The notes under the pieces are model-generated. The model searched no databases. It saw only the letters and a program-made list of their open reading frames with translations, and was not told the DNA's origin. Shown piece after piece: positions 12,696 to 22,425 of a stretch of 64,000 bases of DNA. Origin of the DNA: Homarus americanus (taxonomy: Eukaryota > Arthropoda > Malacostraca > Decapoda > Nephropidae); assembly GCF_018991925.1 (NCBI RefSeq), contig NW_024737068.1:10203111-10267110 (forward strand). Reading direction: 5' to 3'. Both the position numbers and the translations under genes were made by a program. Within the stretch, counting starts at the first letter, position 1. Every line of letters begins with the position of its first letter.

Positions 12696-13262
12696 TAATA
12701 GGTTAGGTTAGATTAGATTAGTCTTAGAGTAGGTTAACTTAGGTTAGATTAGATTAGTCTTAGATTATGTTAACTTAGGTTAGGTTGGTATAGATTTGGT
12801 TAGGTTAAACTCAGTCTAACTTAGGCTAACTTGCTTAGATTAAATTAACCTTGTAGTTCAGATCAAGATAATCTACTTTAGGTTTATTTAAGTTAGTTTA
12901 TCTTAGTATTATTTAGGTTAAGTTAGGTTAAGGTAGGTTAGTTTATGATAAATTAGGTTAGGCTAGGTTAGCTTCGGTTAAGTTATTCTAGATCAGGTTA
13001 TATTTCGTTAGGTCAGCCTAGCTTAGGTGATGTTACGGATAGGTAAGTTAGTGTTACATTGGTTAGGTTAATGTTGCCTTGATTAGGTTGGTCGAGTTTA
13101 GGTTAACTTATTTTAGAAAACGTTAGGTCAATTTAGGTTACGCCAATCCTGTTATGGTTAGGATAGGTTAACTTAGGTTGGGTTACTTAAATTTGGCTAG
13201 CTTAGTTTAGTTTAGGTTAAGTTAGGTTTAGTCTAGCATAGGCTGGTTAGGTTAGATTTGGT
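12696..13262. repeat. degenerate TTAGG/GGTTA-type repeat field
   Basis: About 560 bp is dominated by GGTTA, AGGTTAG and TTAACTTAGG words on the plus strand, heavily mutated and with no fixed period. TTAGG is the canonical arthropod telomere repeat, so this may be an old interstitial telomeric block; an AACCT-type satellite of other origin is the alternative. A short sibling lies at 54335-54375. Confidence 0.7.
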
Positions 13263-14030
13263 GGAATTTTGTCTTACAAGCAGGAAGCAGTGTATGCTAG
13301 TAAGCCCGAACACTGTCGCTCGCTGAACAATACTGTACGTATTGCGGAATAAAATATATTTAAAAAATAAAAAATAACACCAGATTTTCGTTTAGAGTAA
13401 CCTGGAGGAGTAAGTTGGCCTGGCGACGACACACGATATAAACACAGTACAACAAAAACTGGATAACTGTAGCGTAGCAGAGCCGCTTCTCCACATATTT
13501 TTTTTTTCAATAGACTGAAGCTGTTGCCTGTGTGGTCCTGATAATATCACGGAGAAAATTATAGGGTGTAACTGGAGGCCACGGCCCGGGAAAATGTAAA
13601 TAATGTTTGGAAAGTGACACAGGCAGCGTGATGTAGTGTCAGATATGCAAGCCGATAGCCATGTGTTGCCCAATGGACGCCAACACTGGTTCTTTTAACA
13701 AATACAAGTAATATTTTAAGTCAAGAATGAAGTAATTTCACAGCTAGACAAAAGCCACTTAATGAGAAAGATTAAGAATTTGGTAAAGGCTGTAATTATA
13801 TAGCAGTTTACATGCAGATGAGGGGGATAAAGCTCATAGAGACGTACCATAGTGCTAATTACTCTCTGATTTAACGCTAACCTATAGTGTCTTCCAAATT
13901 ACACAACACGTTTAAATCACAGCGCGGAGAAGAACAATAGTTGTTTGTTAAAAAGTAATTAACAGTTGTGAGCAAGCAAGGGCCCAAGCTGCTAATTATG
14001 GTGCATGTGTACAGCTTGTACTGGTAGAAA
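13262..14030. other. unassigned DNA
   Basis: No recognised domain, transposon end or array. Confidence 0.4.
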
Positions 14031-15650
14031 AAGAGGTGGTGGTGCTGGTGAAAGACCGAATTGTGGTAGAGGTGGTGGTGGTGAATGACCGATGTGTGGT
14101 AGAGATGGTGGTGGTAGAAGAGATAGATGTGGTGGTGGTGGTGGTGGTGGTGGAAGAGCGAGGTGTGGTGGTGGTGGAAGAGAAAGGTGTGATGGTGGTA
14201 GTGGAAGAGCAAATTGTGGTGGTGGAAAGCGAGGAGTGGTGGTGGTGATGATGATGGTGGTGGTGGTAGAACGACGAGATGTGGTGGTGGTGGTAGAACA
14301 ACGAGGTTTGGTGGTGATGGAAGAGAAAAATGTGGTGGTGGTGGAAGAGAAAGATGTGGTGGTAGTGGAAGAAAGAGGTGCGGTGGTGGTAGTGGTGGTG
14401 GAAGAGAGAGGTGTGGTGGCAGTGGTGGTGGTGGAAGAAAGAGGCGCAGTGGTGGTAGTGGTGGTGGAAGAAAGATGTGGTGGTAGTGCTGGTAAAGAAA
14501 GGTGTGGTAGTAGTTGTGGTGGAAAAGTTTAGGTAGTGGTGGTGGAAGAGCGAGGTGTGGTGGTGGTGGAGGTGAAAGAGAGAGGTGTGGTAGTGGTAGA
14601 AGTGGAAGAGAGAGGTGTAGTGATGGTGGTGGTGGAAGAGCGAGGTGTGATGGTGGTGGTGGTAAGAAGAGGTGTAGTGGTGGTGGTGGTGGTGTTTGGT
14701 GGAAGACCGAGGTGTGGTGGTGGTGGTGGTGGTGGTGGAAGAGAGGCGTAGTGGTGGTGGAGCTTGAGCGAGGTGTAATGGTGGTGGTGGGAGAGAGGGT
14801 GTGGTGGTAGATGAGAGGTGTGGTGGGGGTGGTGGAAGAGGTGTGGTGATGGTGGTCAATGAGCGAGGTGTGTTGGTTATGGTAGTGGAAGAGCATGATG
14901 TGATGGTGATGGTGAAAGAATCTAGGTTTGGTGGTGGTGGTGATGGTGGTGGTGGTGGAAGAACCTAAGTTTGGTGGTGGTGGTGATGGTGGTGGTGGTG
15001 GTGGTAGTAGTAGAAGATCTAGGTGTGGTAGAGGTGGTGGTGGTGGTGGTAGTAGTAGAAGATCTAGGTGGTAGAGGTGGTGGTGGTGGTGGTGGTGGTG
15101 GTGGTGGAAGAACCTAAGTTTGGTGGTGGTGGTGATGGTGGTGGTGGTGGAAGACCGAGGTGTGGTGGTAGAAGAGAGAGGTGTGGTAAAGGTGGTGGTG
15201 CTAGTAGAAGACCTAGGTGTGGTAGAGGTGCTGGTGGTATAAGAGCGAGATCTCGTGGTGATGGTGGTGGAAGAGCGAGGAGTGGTGGTGGTGTTGAAAG
15301 AGAGAAGTGTGGTAGGGGTGGTAATGGAAGAGCGAGGTATGTGGTAGTGGTGAAAGAACTAGGTGTGGTGGAGGTGGAGGTGATGGAAGTGCGAGGTGTG
15401 GTAGAGGTGATGATGGTGGTGGTGGAAGACCGAGGTGTGGTGGTAGAAGAGAGAGGTGTGGTAAAGATGGTGGTGGTGGTGGAAGAACGAAGTGTGGTGG
15501 TGGTAGTGGTGGTAGAACACAAAGGTTTGGTGGTGGTGGTGATGATGGAAAAGCGATGTCAAGTGGTGGTTCGTGGAACAGCGAGGTGTGGTGGTGGGTT
15601 GGAACAGCGAGCTTTGGTGGCGGTGCAATAACAAGTTGTGGTGGTATGTA
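14030..15650. repeat. 1.6-kb (GGT)n-rich compound minisatellite
   Basis: The plus strand is an almost pure mix of GTG/GGT triplets interrupted every 25-45 bases by GGAAGAGCGAGGTGT or GGAAGAGAGAGGTGT blocks. The pattern is irregular, but larger units (for example GTAGTAGTAGAAGATCTAGG, twice near 15006 and 15051) are duplicated. Strand asymmetry is extreme: almost no C on plus. The long His/Pro-rich (minus) and Gly/Val-rich (plus) frames are shadows of the triplet repeat. Confidence 0.95.
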
Positions 15651-15976
15651 CTTTGCTATAATAATATTTTTTTTCATTGGATGTGAAGTATTTTGGTTCT
15701 ATGTAATTCCTTATATTTTGTAAGCACATAATATTATGTATTTATATAAAGATGTTTTGAGTTAATATTTAAATTATGTCAGGTGTACTGTTGTTGCCTT
15801 TGTAGAAGGTCTCTCTCTCCTGGCAGACGCAGGGTGTGAACCAAGGAAAGTATGTAGGAGGAAGCGCGTCTCCCATACTTTACTTTGAGGCCTCCTATTG
15901 GCCCGTTTTTTTTTTTCACGGCCACTAGCCGACCCAGGCACAAGTCACTGACCCATATCAGGGACTGGGGGGGGCG

Positions 15977-16010
<34 letters not shown>

Positions 16011-16041
16011 CAAAATTATAATAAAAATACAAAATACAATC

Positions 16042-16073
<32 letters not shown>

Positions 16074-16640
16074 TAATAATAATAAATAAATAAACATAAA
16101 ACTGGGAAAAAAATCGAGTGGAAACGATACTGCATAATTCATGTACTTCTGCTAAAGTTAACCTATTGGTGATTAGAAACAAAGTCACAAGAAAAAAGTA
16201 CAATATGTTTTTGTTATGATTACGTTAAAGGTACATTTCTAAGAGTCTCCTCTTCAATTACAACATATCCATGCCAGTGGATTTGATTTGTACACACATT
16301 ATATATCATAGGTATTCTATTCACGTAAGGATTAATTGAAGAGAAACTTTTATTGTGTTCTTTATGAGTATTTTATTCAATATTTATAAATGGTGTTACA
16401 GACTATAAGACACTTTATTTTTATATAAATGCGTTACATGTTCGAGAAGTAATTAATTACATTAAATTGAATAGCTTTTAAGCATTTGTGCAATTAATTT
16501 ATATTTTATATTGACTACATGTGAAAACTTCTTGAAATTCACTTGTGTTTGTGTAGTTTATAAAATAATGGTTGTTTTTGATCTACCTGAGCGAAGAGTC
16601 TCCGTAGAGTTTTGAGCTGGCGATGACGTCCTACTCTAGG
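15650..16640. other. unassigned DNA with (AAT)n runs
   Basis: Two AAT microsatellites (15976-16009 and 16041-16091) are embedded in AT-rich DNA. The rest holds nothing recognisable. Confidence 0.6.
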
Positions 16641-16659
16641 AGGGATGACTTAACGTCTT

Positions 16660-16775
16660 ATGGCGACCCACCTGACCTTCTTATGGAAATCAGCCTGGGA
16701 GCTGACATTCTTGCGGCGATCAGCCTGGGGGCTGACCTTCTTGCGGTGATCAGCCTGGGGGCTGACCTGGGCTGC
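16660..16775. repeat. 30-bp minisatellite, four units
   Basis: CTTCTTGCGGCGATCAGCCT followed by GGGGGCTGAC is repeated about four times with small differences, ending at the GACCTGGGCTGCTC boundary. Confidence 0.85.
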
Positions 16776-16987
16776 TCACCAACGAGGCTTGATTGTTTGC
16801 TTGTCTGGAACCACTTTGACGACCTTCCGAAACTCCGGTGATGTAGTGTTAGCTGGCAGTGATCTCCGCCCACACTCGGGTTGGCTCGGCTGGTCTCGGG
16901 TCTAGTCGGAGTAACTTCAATTGTGTGGCTTTGAGAAGTTGATAGCTGAGTTCGCAAGTCTTTTTATAATGTCTGTGTTTCCACTGT

Positions 16988-16996
16988 GTTTCTGTG
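16988..16996. repeat. 9-bp target site duplication of the MULE, left copy
   Basis: GTTTCTGTG directly precedes the element and recurs at 19804-19812 directly after it. Nine bases is the normal duplication length for Mutator-like elements. Confidence 0.85.
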
Positions 16997-17312
16997 GGCT
17001 CCCGGACAGTTGGCCGAAGGACATTTGGCCGACGGACGTTTCACCGACGGACATCGAGCCAACGCACATTTGGCCGAACGGACAATAGACCGAACGGACA
17101 AATGGCTGAACGGATATTTGGCCAAATGGACATATGGCCTTTTTAATTTATATTTTATTTTTCTTTCTTCTTTGCAATGTATTTGCTTTATAAAACAAAG
17201 GATAAAAAGATAACATAATTGCAATGTGATACATTTGCATGATAGAAATTTTTTTTTCCACATATACTAAAGGATAAAAGATATTAATTGTAATGTAATT
17301 GCAGTATAAAAT
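16997..17312. repeat. MULE left TIR with tandem 16-17-mers
   Basis: The outer 140 bp holds about eight variants of GACATTTGGCCGAACG; the inner part includes GGCCTTTTTAATTT, TTCTTTCTTCTTTGCAATG and ACTAAAGGATAAAAGATATT. The same order is found inverted at 19550-19803. Relative to the right arm, the left carries an extra ~75 bp (17200-17265). Confidence 0.88.
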
Positions 17313-17336
17313 GAAATGTTCATAAATATTTAAAGT

Positions 17337-18890
17337 TTATGGGCAATTACTCTCAAGAAGTCGATTCTGGGATACTCCTCATATTTCTCAATGACAGACT
17401 TCAGTCTTTTGTTTAATATAAGAACATAAGAACATAAGAAAGTGGGATACTGCAGGAGGCCGACTGGCCCATACAGGGCAGGTCCCTTTCACACCCATCC
17501 CAGCACTTCCATGTGCCTATCCAACTTCGTCTTGAAGCTCCCTAGCGTCCCCGATCCTACTATAGCACTCGGTAGCCTATTCCACATATCCACAACTCTA
17601 TTACCAAACCAGTGCTTGCCTATATCCTTTCTGAATCGGAATTTATCTAATTTAAAGCCATTTGTTCTAGTTATTTCGTTATTACTGAGCTTCAGAACAT
17701 CTTCCATTTTACCCTTGTTAATCCCACTTACCCACTTGTACACCTCTATCATATCTCCCCTAACTCTACGCCTCTCTAATGAATGTAAGCCTAAGCTTTT
17801 CAGTCTTTCTTCATATGGAAGGTTTCTAATATTATGGATAATTTTTGTCATTCTTCTTTGTACTCTCTCCAAAGAAGAATGGTACTTCTTCGGGTTCCTC
17901 AATACCATTCCTGCTGCTGCCTGCTCAATTGTCAACTCCCAGTCCGACTGCTCTTTTCTTAGTTTTGAAACGAGACGGCAAACGGTAGGGTGGGTGATTG
18001 TCATTCTCTGCTCAAACCCTCCGTGCCAGCCTTCAAGAGAGTTTGTTGTCCGTGGAAGGCCTTGTGTGTTTCTCTCCAATATGTTCCACAGCCTGAGTTC
18101 GAATGCTGGTCTGCGTCGTCTTCCACGCTGTACAATGCCAATCCATGCCGCTTCAAAGTAGCCAAGAAACTCAGATAGAAATTCATCGGTTTCATCATCT
18201 AGTGCTGAGACAAATTCATTGTAGCTTCCAGCAACGTCACTGACTGGCACAAATGTTAAAGCTTGAACGGACTTGACGAGGAGTGCATTTCTTGGGTCAT
18301 TATACCAAGACTGTAGTCCTAAGCCCTGTATTTGTCTCCATAAGCACTGCTCGAAATGGAAAAAAACAACCAAAAATGTTTGTGTTTGGAAAACGTGCTA
18401 TTAAGAGCCGCTCTTTCATAGTCAATAGTGACTGAAACAGGATTGAGAGCTGGTCTTACTTGCTTGAGGGTGCTAAAAATCAAGTCATAAGTTGCTTGGT
18501 TTTGTTCCTTGCAATGCAGTATACCAAGGGAATTGTATGGCTCTCATCCAGCATAACATGCACTGTATATAACTGAAAACCTACTGGCGCAGAATCAAAT
18601 GTCCCATCACACAGCCAGTGGTCTTTGAAAGCAAGAAGCTGTAAGTTTCGAGGTGTTGACAGAATTAGCAGGTTGTCACTTTCATGGATGACAAAGTCTT
18701 CTCCTCTAATTGATTTCCGTAAGTCGTCAGTTAAAAAGTCCCCGTCTGGTGCCATGTGTTGTCTGCGCACCATTCTTGTCAGAGTTTCTTTCTTAGGAAG
18801 AGCACCTGCAGCATCAAGTGGGTACTCACTGGTGCAGTTTTGTGTAATAGTCGATGTCACTTCCTCCGACTGTGTGGTTCTTTCTTTAAG
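17337..18890 (-). pseudogene. MULE transposase catalytic region, frameshifted and interrupted
   Basis: Reading from 18890 down: LLAFKDHWLCDGTFDSAP contains the first catalytic Asp region of MULE DDE transposases, then QLYTVHVML and PLVYCIARNKT. A frameshift at ~18484 leads to ...VTIDYERAALN (second Asp). A further shift in a T-run at ~18360 leads to FHFEQCLWRQIQGLG, the typical FHFxQ-LWR-IQ segment. The zinc-binding-like tail follows (RTTNSLEGWHGGF at ~18050) and the protein runs to RNPKKYHSS. There a CR1 LINE (17421-17876) is inserted; the last ~25 residues (RLKSVIEKYEEYP, FLRVIAHKL) resume on the other side and stop near 17337. Confidence 0.85.
17421..17876 (-). mobile_element. CR1-like LINE 3' end inserted in the MULE
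   Basis: A 5'-truncated insertion encoding the extreme C-terminus of a CR1-like ORF2 (VQRRMTKIIHNIRNLPYEER, then LERRRVRGDMIEVYKW, HWFGNRVVDMWN) and ending in the tail AGAACATAAGAACATAAGAA (as read on plus). It happens to be in frame with the MULE protein, so one 294-codon frame (18373-17489) reads from transposase into LINE. The same 3' end occurs in five other places in this window. Confidence 0.88.
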
Positions 18891-19116
18891 TTTTTTTTAC
18901 TGTTTTCAAGGACAGGTTACGTCCGCCATCAGGCGGATGTGAGTGATTACTTGCTTCTCCTTGAATAACGTCTTCTTCTGTTTTTAATCGTCCCCAACAA
19001 CTTCCTTTGCGTTCACATCGCCAATATATTACATTGTCTTTCCGTTTATCAACGATGTAGGCGTAGCCGTCAAGCAAAAGCCTTTTTCCTCCTCTTGTCG
19101 TTGGTATGAATTCCAT
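18886..19116 (-). pseudogene. FLYWCH zinc-finger domain of the MULE transposase (N-terminus)
   Basis: The ATG at 19116 opens MEFIPTTRGGKRLLLDGYAY, followed by VIYWRCERKGSCWGRL and ASNHSHPPDG. This is the FLYWCH pattern: GGK-L--DGY, the YWRC cysteine, a second Cys, and a terminal HxH. FLYWCH domains bind DNA and are common at the N-terminus of animal MULE transposases. The frame stops at 18886 just after an A8 run on the coding strand. The continuation (KERTTQSEEVTSTITQ) lies one base out of register, so a single-base change in the A-run, or a sequencing error there, separates it from the catalytic part. Confidence 0.85.
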
Positions 19117-19139
19117 GGTCTCAAAAGAAACAAATATTA

Positions 19140-19145
19140 AATAAA

Positions 19146-19185
<40 letters not shown>

Positions 19186-19204
19186 TAACAATAATAACAA
19201 CAAT
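19140..19204. repeat. (AAT)n microsatellite inside the MULE
   Basis: About 16 AAT/AAC triplets sit directly upstream of the MULE start codon and separate it from the untranslated region toward the right TIR. Confidence 0.95.
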
Positions 19205-19549
19205 AAAAATATCGGCTTACCTTTACAACCTTTGAAGAGCGAGCAGGGCTAACGTTTGGTTGGTTTGGGGCGTGGCTAAAAAGTTTGAACAAGCATTCTT
19301 TCAAAAACTTGACCTGACTTAACATGACTAGTTACGTCGCCCTTTCTTTTGTGTTTGTAGTGGCGTTGGTGTGTGGATTAGCGGATGTCATGTTTTTGAC
19401 CTGACCTCATGTTTTGTAAGGTCACCCTGTGTACATAAACCTCTCTCAGTCCTTGTAATTCACTAGTTAAATTGAAATTGGGGAAAATAATGTTGATTGT
19501 TTCCGAATAATGCTGATTATTTCCGACGTCTACCAGATATTAAACACAA

Positions 19550-19803
19550 GAGTGAAGCAATTTTTATAAAGCAATTAAATTACAATTAATATCTTTTATC
19601 CTTTAGTAAATGTGCAAAAAATACATTGCGAAGAAGAAAGAAAAAAACAAAAAAATTAAAAAGGCCCAATGTCCATTCGACCAAATGTCCGTTCGGCGAT
19701 TTGTCCGTTCGGCCAAATCCGTCAGCTCGATGTCCGTTCAATCAAATGTCCGTCGGTGAAACGTCCGTCGGCCAAAGGTCCTTCGGCCATCTGTCCGGCC
19801 ACG
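19550..19803. repeat. MULE right TIR with tandem 16-17-mers
   Basis: Inverted counterpart of the left arm: AATATCTTTTATCCTTTAGT, then CATTGCGAAGAAGAAAG, then AAAAAGGCC and tandem CGTTCGGCCAAATGTC-type units, ending CTGTCCGGCCACG just before the target duplication. Confidence 0.88.
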
Positions 19804-19812
19804 GTTTCTGTG
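19804..19812. repeat. 9-bp target site duplication of the MULE, right copy
   Basis: GTTTCTGTG, identical to 16988-16996. Confidence 0.85.
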
Positions 19813-19989
19813 TATACGTTTTTCAAGTGTTTCTAAACACTGTCCACTTATTTTTCTTGTAATTGCTTGTTTGTTGATGATTTACTTAAAGTGCCATTTA
19901 AGTCACTGGAATCACTTTCTTTTTATTGTTTCTGAGTGTCTCACTGGTTTTGTTTCCGCCTCACTGTACTGCCACCAGTATGTGATTTT

Positions 19990-21135
19990 GGGTTTTTATA
20001 TCTAATACACAAATAGTTTTAAGTAGTTCTAGAACTCTTAAAGTGGCAGGGCTGATGGAAACACTTCTTCTGGGTTTTCAATATTGTTGAAGTTTTTATA
20101 TACACAGTCCTGAGTTTATGAGAGAATGAATTGTGGATTCTCTCCATGTAAGTGTCTTGAGTGCACATATATATGGGAACACTGAAGTGAGGTGTTAACT
20201 TGTTAACTAGTGGTAGGAGTGTAGCCTCTCTGACCATGAGAAGGGAAGCCGGCAGGCGGGCTGCTGTGATTAGTAAGCTTGACCTCGCTCAACTCCTGAA
20301 AAAGTTATTGTAAGGGCTGTAACGAGCGGGATGGTTTTCTGCCGCTCGTTTGCTTGTTCGCGGCCCCACTAGGGGTTAGACGGAGGTGAGAAGGTCGCTG
20401 CTGCCTCGTCAGCACCAGACACTATCCAGGCGTCACCACAGCTGTACTCGCACCCTGCTGTTCGATTTTAACTCTGGTTGTGTACTCATCTGAGGTTCCT
20501 GGGGCTCGTGGGCTTATTCCCCAGTCCTTCACTATTCGGCTGTCAACTCGGGTCACCAACTCCAGCTACTGCCGCGGCTACCACATGATCGCCTCTTCCT
20601 CCACGCTTTATCCCCCCCATCCGTGCCTTGGCGTCTCTCCAGTGTGGCAAGACATCGCCCACCAACGCCGGCGCCAAGTGAGGAAGCTGCCCTGGACCTT
20701 CCCCCTGAGAGCTGATCACCGTGTTACCAGAACATTCCACCGAGCTGGTTAGGAGAAAGATTCATCGGCTGCCGTAGGAAATACCTGTTCTTTTTTGTAT
20801 TGATTGTTTTGTTTTAAGTAATTCTTTGACTCCAGTGCTGTTTATTTAATATTTGTGTGAGTGGTGTCAGAGTTAAATTATTGTGATTATTTTCATAGTA
20901 AAGAGATGTCAATCTCTAACGGTTGTTTCTTACCCCTTGGAAACCGATGGTTCTTGACTGTCCTATTTATAAGATCCTGATTAGGCTGGCAAGGGATTTA
21001 TATCGCAAAGGCCAGACCTTTACAGTTATAGACTCAACTACTGAGTCATTGTTGAATAACTTAGTGAATAATTTGCTGTTATATATTTGGGTGAATTTTT
21101 ATATAATGCTAAAGGTGCTGTTACTGACCTAGAAG
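19990..21135 (-). mobile_element. LTR remnant related to the LTR of the envelope-bearing gypsy at 40 kb, split by a solo LTR
   Basis: GTTCTAGAACTCTTAAAGTG GCAGGGC at 20025 matches the sequence at 40560, followed by similar GAGAGAAT...ATTCTCTCCA blocks. The end at 21115-21130 (TAAAGGTGCTGTTAC) equals the end at 40910-40924. Between these, 20309-21024 is a foreign insertion with its own target duplication. Orientation is inferred from the 40-kb copy, where this sequence follows the envelope gene on the minus strand. Confidence 0.6.
20309..21024 (+). mobile_element. solo LTR with 5-bp duplication
   Basis: 716 bp starting TGTAAGGGCTG and ending GACCTTTACA (TG...CA, with TGTAAGG/CCTTTACA inverted ends). 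It is flanked on both sides by GTTAT (20304-20308 and 21025-21029). No retroelement gene is inside, as expected for a solo LTR left by recombination. A 5-bp duplication fits Ty3/gypsy or BEL. Strand is a guess from an AGTAAAGA-type signal near the right end. Confidence 0.72.
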
Positions 21136-21145
21136 ATGCCTAATG

Positions 21146-21796
21146 GCATGTCCGAATCCACAGGAGGTTCAGGAAGTTTCTGGCCTTCCAGGTGGAGGGG
21201 GACGTGTTAAATTTACCCGGCTCTTTTTGGGTCACTCCCTAGCTCCGACAGTCTTCACTAGAATCGCGAGGGTCTTGGCCAGGGAGCTCGCCCACCGCAA
21301 GGTAGCCATCCTCATGTACCTGGACGACTGGCTGATCTCGGCCTCGTCCAAGGAAGAAGGCGAATCAAACACCAGGGTAACATTGGTCACGGCGGAGGGA
21401 ATGGGTTTTAGGATCAACCACCCGAAGTCCTCCCTCTCATCATCACAACAACTGGTGTGGCTGGGGATGGAGTGGGACACCTCTACGGCTTCCCCCCGCC
21501 TTTTTCCAGACAACCCACGACAAATACTCCGGCGCCTCTTTGTCGCCTCCATGTCGGCCAGCTTCACTCGCTGCCAGTGGAAGACCCTCCTAGGCTCCCT
21601 CAACTACGCGGCAGAGGTGGTACCCCTGGGTCGTCTGCTTCTCCACCACCCGACCAGGGAGGTCTGCGCAGCCATCCTGGTCAAACCCAGGGATCTCGCA
21701 CGTCCCATGCCCCCTCACTTGTCCGCCTTTATGCCCCTGACTGTCTCCCGATGCCCTGCGCCGGTGGACGCTCTGGTTCGGATGCCTCCGACATAG
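21146..21796 (+). pseudogene. DIRS reverse transcriptase, C-terminal two-thirds
   Basis: The start lacks the first RT blocks. After a short frameshifted lead come FTRLFLGHSLAPTVFTRIAR, then AILMYLDDWLIS with the YxDD catalytic pair, then GFRINHPKSSLSSSQQ and VWLGMEWDT, the usual order of DIRS reverse transcriptase motifs (fingers/palm, active site, KS-L block, WLG-W). The frame ends at 21796 after a region where it should pass into RNase H. Its product would copy the element RNA into DNA; here the protein lacks the N-terminus. Confidence 0.85.
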
Positions 21797-22383
21797 GCTG
21801 GCGGAACCAGTCTTCCAAGGGTCACCAGCAGTTCGGGGGCTGGACAGACGAATGGAGGGCGGCTTACATCAATGTACTAGAGCTGTACGTGGCATGGAGA
21901 TTCCTGGAGGACAACTAGACTATCCAGGACGAGGCCATCTGCTTCGAAATGGACGGCACATCAGCCGTTTTCTGCCTCTTCAGGAAGGGCACGTGCCACT
22001 CAGCACAATTGCGGTCACTCTCGGAACAGATCTTCAAGGAGGCACACCACCAGAGTATCCACCTGTCGACTCTCCATGTACCGGGGATCGAGAACGGCTG
22101 GGCTGACGCTCTCTTCCGCTTCAAGGGGACGTTGGTAGAGTGGAAACTATGCCAGAGTGTGCTTCAGTCACTGATAGAGCGGTGGGGTCGGCGAGAGGTA
22201 GACCTTTTTGCCTCTCCGACATCCGCTCAGCTCCCAGCTTACGTGAGTCGGTTAACGCCGACACCATACAGAGGCCCAGACCCCTTCACGGAGGACTGGA
22301 ATAGGTGGAAATACATCTACCTGTTTCTGCCCCCCTTGCTCCAAGGTCCTGCTACGGGTCTGCCACAAGCTTCACAGCTTTAA
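21790..22383 (+). pseudogene. DIRS RNase H domain and linker
   Basis: The segment reads ASDIGWRNQSS, WRAAYINVLELYVAWRFLED, then an in-frame TAG (21916-21918), then EMDGTSAVFCLFRKGT, LHVPGIENGWADALFR and VDLFASPTSAQLPAYVSR. DIRS RNase H domains show this spacing: Asp near GW, IN-LEL, D-T-AV, HVPG-N--AD. The acidic residues are largely kept, but the stop and frame changes break the gene. Confidence 0.82.
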
Positions 22384-22425
22384 GAGGAAGGTCCGCCTCC
22401 TGGCCCCCTACTGGCCGGCTCAACC

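Larger units (their letters stand above)
16997..19803 (-). mobile_element. Mutator-like element (MULE) with FLYWCH domain and tandem-repeat TIRs
   Basis: A 2.8-kb element flanked by the 9-bp direct repeat GTTTCTGTG. Its ends are long inverted repeats made of ~16-17-bp tandem units (GACATTTGGCCGAACG-type) followed by an AT-rich inner arm. Between the arms, on the minus strand, lies a MULE transposase with an N-terminal FLYWCH zinc finger. The gene has several frameshifts and carries a CR1 LINE insertion near its 3' end and an AAT microsatellite upstream of its start, so the copy is dead but structurally complete. Confidence 0.88.

Noticed and set aside
13877..15677. Long His/Pro-rich and Gly/Val-rich frames on both strands
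   Set aside because: Both strands are open in several frames because the DNA is a GGT-type triplet array.
17424..17445. AAGAACATAAGAACATAAGAA as a simple satellite
   Set aside because: It always lies directly after CR1 C-terminal coding sequence, so it is the LINE tail.
18858..18900. Intron between the FLYWCH and catalytic parts of the MULE
   Set aside because: A single-base shift in the A8 run explains the break, and no GT-AG pair fits.
20319..20932. LTR beginning TGTAACGAGC and ending near TTTCTTAC
   Set aside because: No duplication fits these ends; boundaries 20309-21024 have TG...CA ends and a matching GTTAT on both sides.
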